NCBI GenBank assembly: GCA_003280005.1
Contig: QCGH01000007.1
Span: forward strand, 1 to 53,323
Length of the DNA stretch: 53,323 nt
Source: Pelagibacteraceae bacterium AG-365-D07
Lineage (GTDB): Bacteria; Pseudomonadota; Alphaproteobacteria; Pelagibacterales; Pelagibacteraceae
Direction: 5' to 3'
Position 1 is the stretch's first letter, and the number at the start of each line of letters is the position of its first letter. This document shows, piece by piece, positions 49,999 through 53,323 of this stretch. The notes under the pieces are model-generated. The model was not told the DNA's origin, searched no databases, and saw only the letters and a list, made by a program, of their open reading frames with translations. The translations under genes and the position numbers were made by a program.

Positions 49999-51339
49999 CT
50001 AATTTTTTTTTGATTTTGAATAATTCGTAATTCCTGTTCTTAATTTTTCTATAATTTCATCTATATGTTTTTTTTCACATATAAACATAGGTGCAATAAT
50101 TAAACAATCGCCAGTTGCTTTAAAATTAACTCCTGCTTCATAACAATGTTTGAAACAAGTAAAACCTGCTGCGCCTGGTTTTTTATCAAGTTTAATATCT
50201 ATTCCCCCCATCATTCCATATCCTCTAATATTATCTACAACATCTATATCTTTTAATGAAAATAGCGCCTCTTGGAAATATGGAGCTAAATTTTTTGCTC
50301 TATTAAAAATATCATCTTTCTCAAAAATATCTTGCACGGCTAGTGCTGCTGCAACAGAAATTGGAATTCCTGAGTATGTGTATCCATGAAATAATTCTAT
50401 TGAACCTTTTGGAGCATTATCAACAATTGCATCATAGATTTCTTCTTTACACGCAACTACTCCCATTGGACTTATTCCGTTTGTTGTTGCCTTTGCCATT
50501 GTAATTAAGTCAGGTGTGACTCCATATTCTTGTGATGCAAATGGAGAACCAGTTCTTCCCCAGCCAGTAATTACTTCATCAAAAATTAAAAGTATTCCAT
50601 GTTTATCACATATCTCTCTTAATCTTTGCAAATATCCTTTTGGAGGAACTAATGTTCCGGTCGATCCTGCAATTGGTTCAACAATACAAGCAGCTATATT
50701 TTCTGCTCCAAAATTTGTACAAATTCTCTCTAAGTCTTCAGCTAATTCAACTCCTGTTTCGGGTTGACCTGAAACAAATTTATGTTCAGGTAAATGAGTG
50801 TGTCTCATGTGCACTACACCCGGCATCAATACACTTGCAAAAGTTTTAACATTGTTTACCATTCCACCTACTGATGTGGCTCCAATATTCATGCCATGAT
50901 AACCTCTTTCTCTACCAACAAATCTAAATCTTTGGCTGTCTCCTCTTGCTCTATGATAAGCTATTGCGATCTTAATTGCAGTTTCAACTGCAGTTGATCC
51001 ACAGATTGTATAGAACATTCTATTTAAATTTCCTGGGGTATGTTTCGAAATTCTAGTTGCTAGTTCAAACGATCCACCAAATCCTTGTTGAAATGGTTGA
51101 GCATAATCTAAAGTTTGCAATTGTTTTGTAATTGCATCAATAATTTCTTGTCTACCATGTCCTAATGGATTACAAAATAATCCTGAACTTGCATCTATTT
51201 GGGTTTGTCCTTGATGGTTTTTTAAATATACACCCTTGGCTTCAACAATTAGTCTTGGGTTTGCTTTAAAATCTTTATTGGAGCTAAATGGCATCCAATG
51301 TTCATTTAGAGAGTTGGGTACAGATGGTTTTGAACTCAT
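49999..51339 (-). CDS. tpa: Class III omega-amino acid:pyruvate aminotransferase (probably taurine:pyruvate)
   Basis: A 446-residue PLP enzyme. HWMPFSSNKDFKANPRL opens the fold, YTICGSTAVETAIKIA (about 110-125) binds PLP phosphate, GRERGYHGMNIG follows, LLIFDEVITGWGRTG (about 253-267) has the PLP-ring Asp, and LITMAKATTNG the Schiff-base Lys (about 286). It closely resembles beta-alanine:pyruvate aminotransferases. Divergent taurine-transport genes and the ald gene after it favour taurine as the amino donor, giving sulfoacetaldehyde and alanine. The gene symbol reflects that inference. Confidence 0.85.
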   Translation of the reverse strand: MSSKPSVPNSLNEHWMPFSSNKDFKANPRLIVEAKGVYLKNHQGQTQIDASSGLFCNPLGHGRQEIIDAITKQLQTLDYAQPFQQGFGGSFELATRISKHTPGNLNRMFYTICGSTAVETAIKIAIAYHRARGDSQRFRFVGRERGYHGMNIGATSVGGMVNNVKTFASVLMPGVVHMRHTHLPEHKFVSGQPETGVELAEDLERICTNFGAENIAACIVEPIAGSTGTLVPPKGYLQRLREICDKHGILLIFDEVITGWGRTGSPFASQEYGVTPDLITMAKATTNGISPMGVVACKEEIYDAIVDNAPKGSIELFHGYTYSGIPISVAAALAVQDIFEKDDIFNRAKNLAPYFQEALFSLKDIDVVDNIRGYGMMGGIDIKLDKKPGAAGFTCFKHCYEAGVNFKATGDCLIIAPMFICEKKHIDEIIEKLRTGITNYSKSKKN

Positions 51340-51388
51340 ATTTTTAATTTATAAATTGTTAATATAAGATTTCTTTAGACTATATAGG

Positions 51389-51414
51389 AATAATTGACTA
51401 CCTAAATAATTGAC
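51389..51414. promoter_or_regulatory. Direct repeat in the tpa-tauA intergenic region
   Basis: AATAATTGAC occurs twice without mismatch, at 51389-51398 and 51405-51414, with starts 16 bp apart and TACCTA between. The region is the 172-base divergent gap. MocR-type regulators such as TauR bind direct repeats at taurine genes, so this is a candidate operator; the two TTGAC parts could equally be -35 promoter boxes. Confidence 0.45.
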
Positions 51415-51511
51415 GCAACTTAAGGTTGTATCAAAATTTAGTACTTTTTGTTTTACATCTTCATTAATTTAATTTTTACTTACAGAATTATAAACTAACA
51501 AAGGAAAAAAA

Positions 51512-52453
51512 ATGAAAAAAATAATTAGTTTACTTTTAGGATGTGTTGTAGCTCTCAGCTTAAACTTTTCAGTAGCAAATTCTGCTGCTAATGAAGTTAG
51601 AGTTGCATACTTCTTAGAATGGCCAAGTCCAAACTTGGAGGATATGCAAAAGAAAAATTTTGCTAAAGCTCTTGGTGTACCAGTAAAATGGACTAACTTT
51701 ACAAATGGTGGAGCAATGACTGATGCTATGTTAGCAGGAGATATTGATATTTCTTACTCACAAGGATTAGTTCCATTTATAAATGCTGTAAAATCTAAAG
51801 CACCTATCAAACTTGTAGATATTGCTATGGAATATGGAATGGGAGGAACAACTTGTGTTACTTCTAACGCTTCTGGAATTACAAAAGCAAATGCTACTGA
51901 ATTAGAAGGTAAAAAAGTTGCTGTTCCACTAGGAACAATGGCTGAGTATGTTTTCGATGAAAGTATGAAGGTTGTTGGAGCTGACAGAGGTAAAATGGAT
52001 ATTATTCAAATGGACCCTGAAGAAGGTGCTGCTGCTTTAGTAAGTGGTGATGTTGTAATGGCATGTCTATTTGGTGGTAACTCTATCAAAGCTGCAACAG
52101 CAGTCGGAACAAGATTACTTACAGTTGATGAAGCTAGAGCAGCTGGTATTCTTGGTATAGATATTACTTCAGTAACTACAAAGTTCATGAAGGAAAATCC
52201 AGGTATGCTTAGAACCTTTATTGAAGTAACTCACGAAGCTAATGCTAGATATAAAGCTGGTAAAGCTGACATGAATTCTATGGCGAAAGCTTCTGAAATG
52301 ACAGTTGCAGATATGAAAGACACTTTAAGTGGTTTCAAATTCTTAACTCCAGAAGAAACAAAAGCATCTATGGAAAGTGGAAATCTTAAAGGATTCCTTG
52401 ATGGTATGGGAACACCAAAAGGAAATGTAGATACTAGTTTCTTACCTTTATAA
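51512..52453 (+). CDS. tauA: Taurine ABC transporter binding protein
   Basis: A 313-residue periplasmic protein of the SsuA/TauA/NMT1 group. A signal peptide covers about 1-27 (LLLGCVVALSLNFSVANSA). VRVAYFLEWPSPNLED, AGDIDISYSQGLVPFINAV (about 73-91), GTMAEYVFDES (about 144-154) and GDVVMACLFGGNS match family positions. An AAGGA site lies seven bases before ATG. The divergent tpa-ald pair and the following ATPase gene support taurine, but other sulfonates or amines are possible. Confidence 0.87.
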   Translation: MKKIISLLLGCVVALSLNFSVANSAANEVRVAYFLEWPSPNLEDMQKKNFAKALGVPVKWTNFTNGGAMTDAMLAGDIDISYSQGLVPFINAVKSKAPIKLVDIAMEYGMGGTTCVTSNASGITKANATELEGKKVAVPLGTMAEYVFDESMKVVGADRGKMDIIQMDPEEGAAALVSGDVVMACLFGGNSIKAATAVGTRLLTVDEARAAGILGIDITSVTTKFMKENPGMLRTFIEVTHEANARYKAGKADMNSMAKASEMTVADMKDTLSGFKFLTPEETKASMESGNLKGFLDGMGTPKGNVDTSFLPL

Positions 52454-52475
52454 TTTGAAGGTAAATTAGAATTAT

Positions 52476-52512
52476 ATAGGCGCCAATTTTTTAATTGGTG
52501 CCTATTTTTTTT
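52476..52512 (+). terminator. Terminator between tauA and tauB
   Basis: ATAGGCGCCAATT (52476-52488) pairs with AATTGGTGCCTAT (52493-52505) around a TTTT loop with one G-T wobble, followed by eight T's (52505-52512). A textbook factor-independent terminator, but the ATPase gene starts 27 bases later on the same strand, so partial read-through must feed it or a second promoter exists. Confidence 0.88.
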
Positions 52513-52539
52513 ATTTAAAAATTAATGTAAAGTTATTTT

Positions 52540-53323
52540 ATGAGCGATCTTGTTTCTCAAAATTTAAATATGATTTTTAAGTCTCCAAAAGGAGAAACGG
52601 TTCACGCACTAAAAGATTTAAATTTTACCATTAAAAAAGGTGAACTTTTAACTGTTTTAGGCCCATCAGGTTGTGGAAAAACCACATTATTAAATATTGC
52701 AGCAGGATTTATAAGACCCACATCTGGAACTATTAAGTTAGGTAATAATGAAATTAATGGTCCTGGAGTTGATAGAGGTATGGTTTTTCAACAAGGTGCT
52801 TTATTTGAATGGTTAACAGTTTCTGAAAATGTCAACTTTGGATTAAGAATGAAAAAAGATGATCCAATTAAAACGGCAAAAAAGGTTGATGAATGGTTAG
52901 AAATAGTTGGTCTTAAAGGATTTGGCAACACTCCTACTTATCAATTATCTGGCGGTATGCAACAAAGAGTAGCTCTTGCCAGATGTTTGATTAATGATCC
53001 AGATTTAATTTTAATGGATGAGCCTTTGGGGGCACTTGATGCACTAACTAGAGAAAAAATGCAGTCACTAGTTTTGAAAATTTGGAAAGAAACAGGGAAG
53101 ACAATTATTTTAATCACTCACTCTGTAGAAGAAGCTCTGCTACTTGGAGAAAGATTATACGTAATGGCTCCAAGACCTGGCAGAATTCATAAGGAATATA
53201 ATCTTCCTTTTGCTGAAATGGGACTTAAAGAGGATCTTAGAGAAATAAAAAAAGATAAAGAATTTTCGTCTAAAAGAGAGGAAATATTGTCCATGATTTG
53301 GGACATGGAAGAAGAAATTATGG
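52540..53323 (+). CDS. tauB: Taurine/sulfonate ABC transporter ATPase, 5' part
   Basis: The first 261 residues of an ABC ATPase; the frame is open to the window edge, so the end is outside. Walker A is GPSGCGKTT (41-49), the Q-loop is in MVFQQGALFEWLTV (about 83-96), the signature is LSGGMQQR (about 138-145), Walker B is LILMDEPLGALDAL (about 158-171), and the switch His is in ITHSVEEA. VFQQGALFEWLTV, with its Leu-Phe-Glu-Trp, is typical of TauB/SsuB/NrtD. The permease gene is presumably beyond the window. Confidence 0.93.
   Translation, partial: MSDLVSQNLNMIFKSPKGETVHALKDLNFTIKKGELLTVLGPSGCGKTTLLNIAAGFIRPTSGTIKLGNNEINGPGVDRGMVFQQGALFEWLTVSENVNFGLRMKKDDPIKTAKKVDEWLEIVGLKGFGNTPTYQLSGGMQQRVALARCLINDPDLILMDEPLGALDALTREKMQSLVLKIWKETGKTIILITHSVEEALLLGERLYVMAPRPGRIHKEYNLPFAEMGLKEDLREIKKDKEFSSKREEILSMIWDMEEEIM

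Noticed and set aside
1-53323. CRISPR arrays, insertion sequences, integrases or phage genes
   Set aside because: No repeat-spacer pattern, transposase, integrase or structural phage gene was seen on either strand.
1-53323. Metabolite riboswitches known from this group (glycine, SAM types)
   Set aside because: The gaps before genes are too short and none shows a recognisable conserved core; the taurine and iron regions look like protein-binding sites instead.

Overview
The window looks like a SAR11-type marine alphaproteobacterium (Pelagibacterales, Candidatus Pelagibacter or a close relative). The DNA is very AT-rich, intergenic gaps are tiny (none exceeds about 175 bases), and many genes overlap or sit head-to-head. 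The gene content also fits: taurine uptake and catabolism, binding-protein-dependent transporters (ABC and TRAP), an RpoZ-DusA pair, and several surface-polysaccharide blocks. This assignment rests on gene content and style only; no search was run.

Layout. 1-4.5 kb: 5' part of a ribonucleotide reductase large subunit gene behind what look like paired NrdR boxes, a frameshifted phosphomannomutase/phosphoglucomutase, a TauE/SafE permease and dusA. 4.5-11.2 kb: rpoZ, an MFS carrier, a beta-hydroxyacid dehydrogenase, a flavin-nucleotide-binding protein, a gamma-carbonic-anhydrase-like protein, a redoxin, a glycosyltransferase, a small membrane protein and an IclR regulator. 11.2-14.1 kb: heptosyltransferase-like GT9, DUF6165, a methyltransferase-like protein and a nitrilase-family hydrolase. 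14.1-16.4 kb: a polar amino-acid ABC transporter (binding protein and two permeases, no ATPase). 16.5-20.7 kb: a polyamine/methylthioadenosine block: a SpeD-SpeE fusion, a class II aldolase, mtnA, mtnP and apt. 20.7-24.7 kb: GT2 and a dTDP-rhamnose-type rfbBACD run ending flush against a tRNA-Met. 24.8-27.5 kb: histidine phosphatase, family-5 uracil-DNA glycosylase, YbgC thioesterase, DUF3047 protein and two tiny genes. 27.5-32.8 kb: SDR, NCS1 permease and a TRAP transporter. 33-36.7 kb: GMC oxidoreductase, TerC-family protein, SDR and M23 peptidase. 36.7-39.4 kb: FkbM methyltransferase, LysE exporter, a creatinase/ectoine-hydrolase-like M24 protein and a cysteine-rich miniprotein behind a near-perfect Fur box. 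39.6-48.9 kb: a surface-polysaccharide island with a UDP-sugar dehydrogenase, a surface-carbohydrate protein, a PhyH-like dioxygenase, a beta-carbonic-anhydrase-like gene broken by one stop, and a carbamoyltransferase/SxtJ/DUF5989/SGNH cassette. 48.9-53.3 kb: a taurine locus (ald and tpa divergent from tauA and tauB).

How the genes work together. The 16.5-20.7 kb block can be read as one pathway: decarboxylated S-adenosylmethionine is made and used for spermidine by one fused protein. The by-product methylthioadenosine is phosphorolysed (MtnP), adenine is recaptured (Apt), and methylthioribose-1-phosphate is isomerised (MtnA). The sugar phosphate is then probably cleaved by a FucA-like aldolase to dihydroxyacetone phosphate, i.e. 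a 'DHAP shunt' rather than the methionine salvage pathway. In the taurine locus TauA/TauB import taurine, the aminotransferase moves its amino group to pyruvate, and alanine dehydrogenase regenerates pyruvate and ammonium. In all three transport operons a strong hairpin sits directly after the binding-protein gene and before the next transporter gene, which probably lets the binding protein be made in excess. The 44-49 kb cassette resembles the sxtI-J-K-L part of saxitoxin clusters in gene types and is probably a carbamoylation and (de)acylation module for cell-surface sugars.
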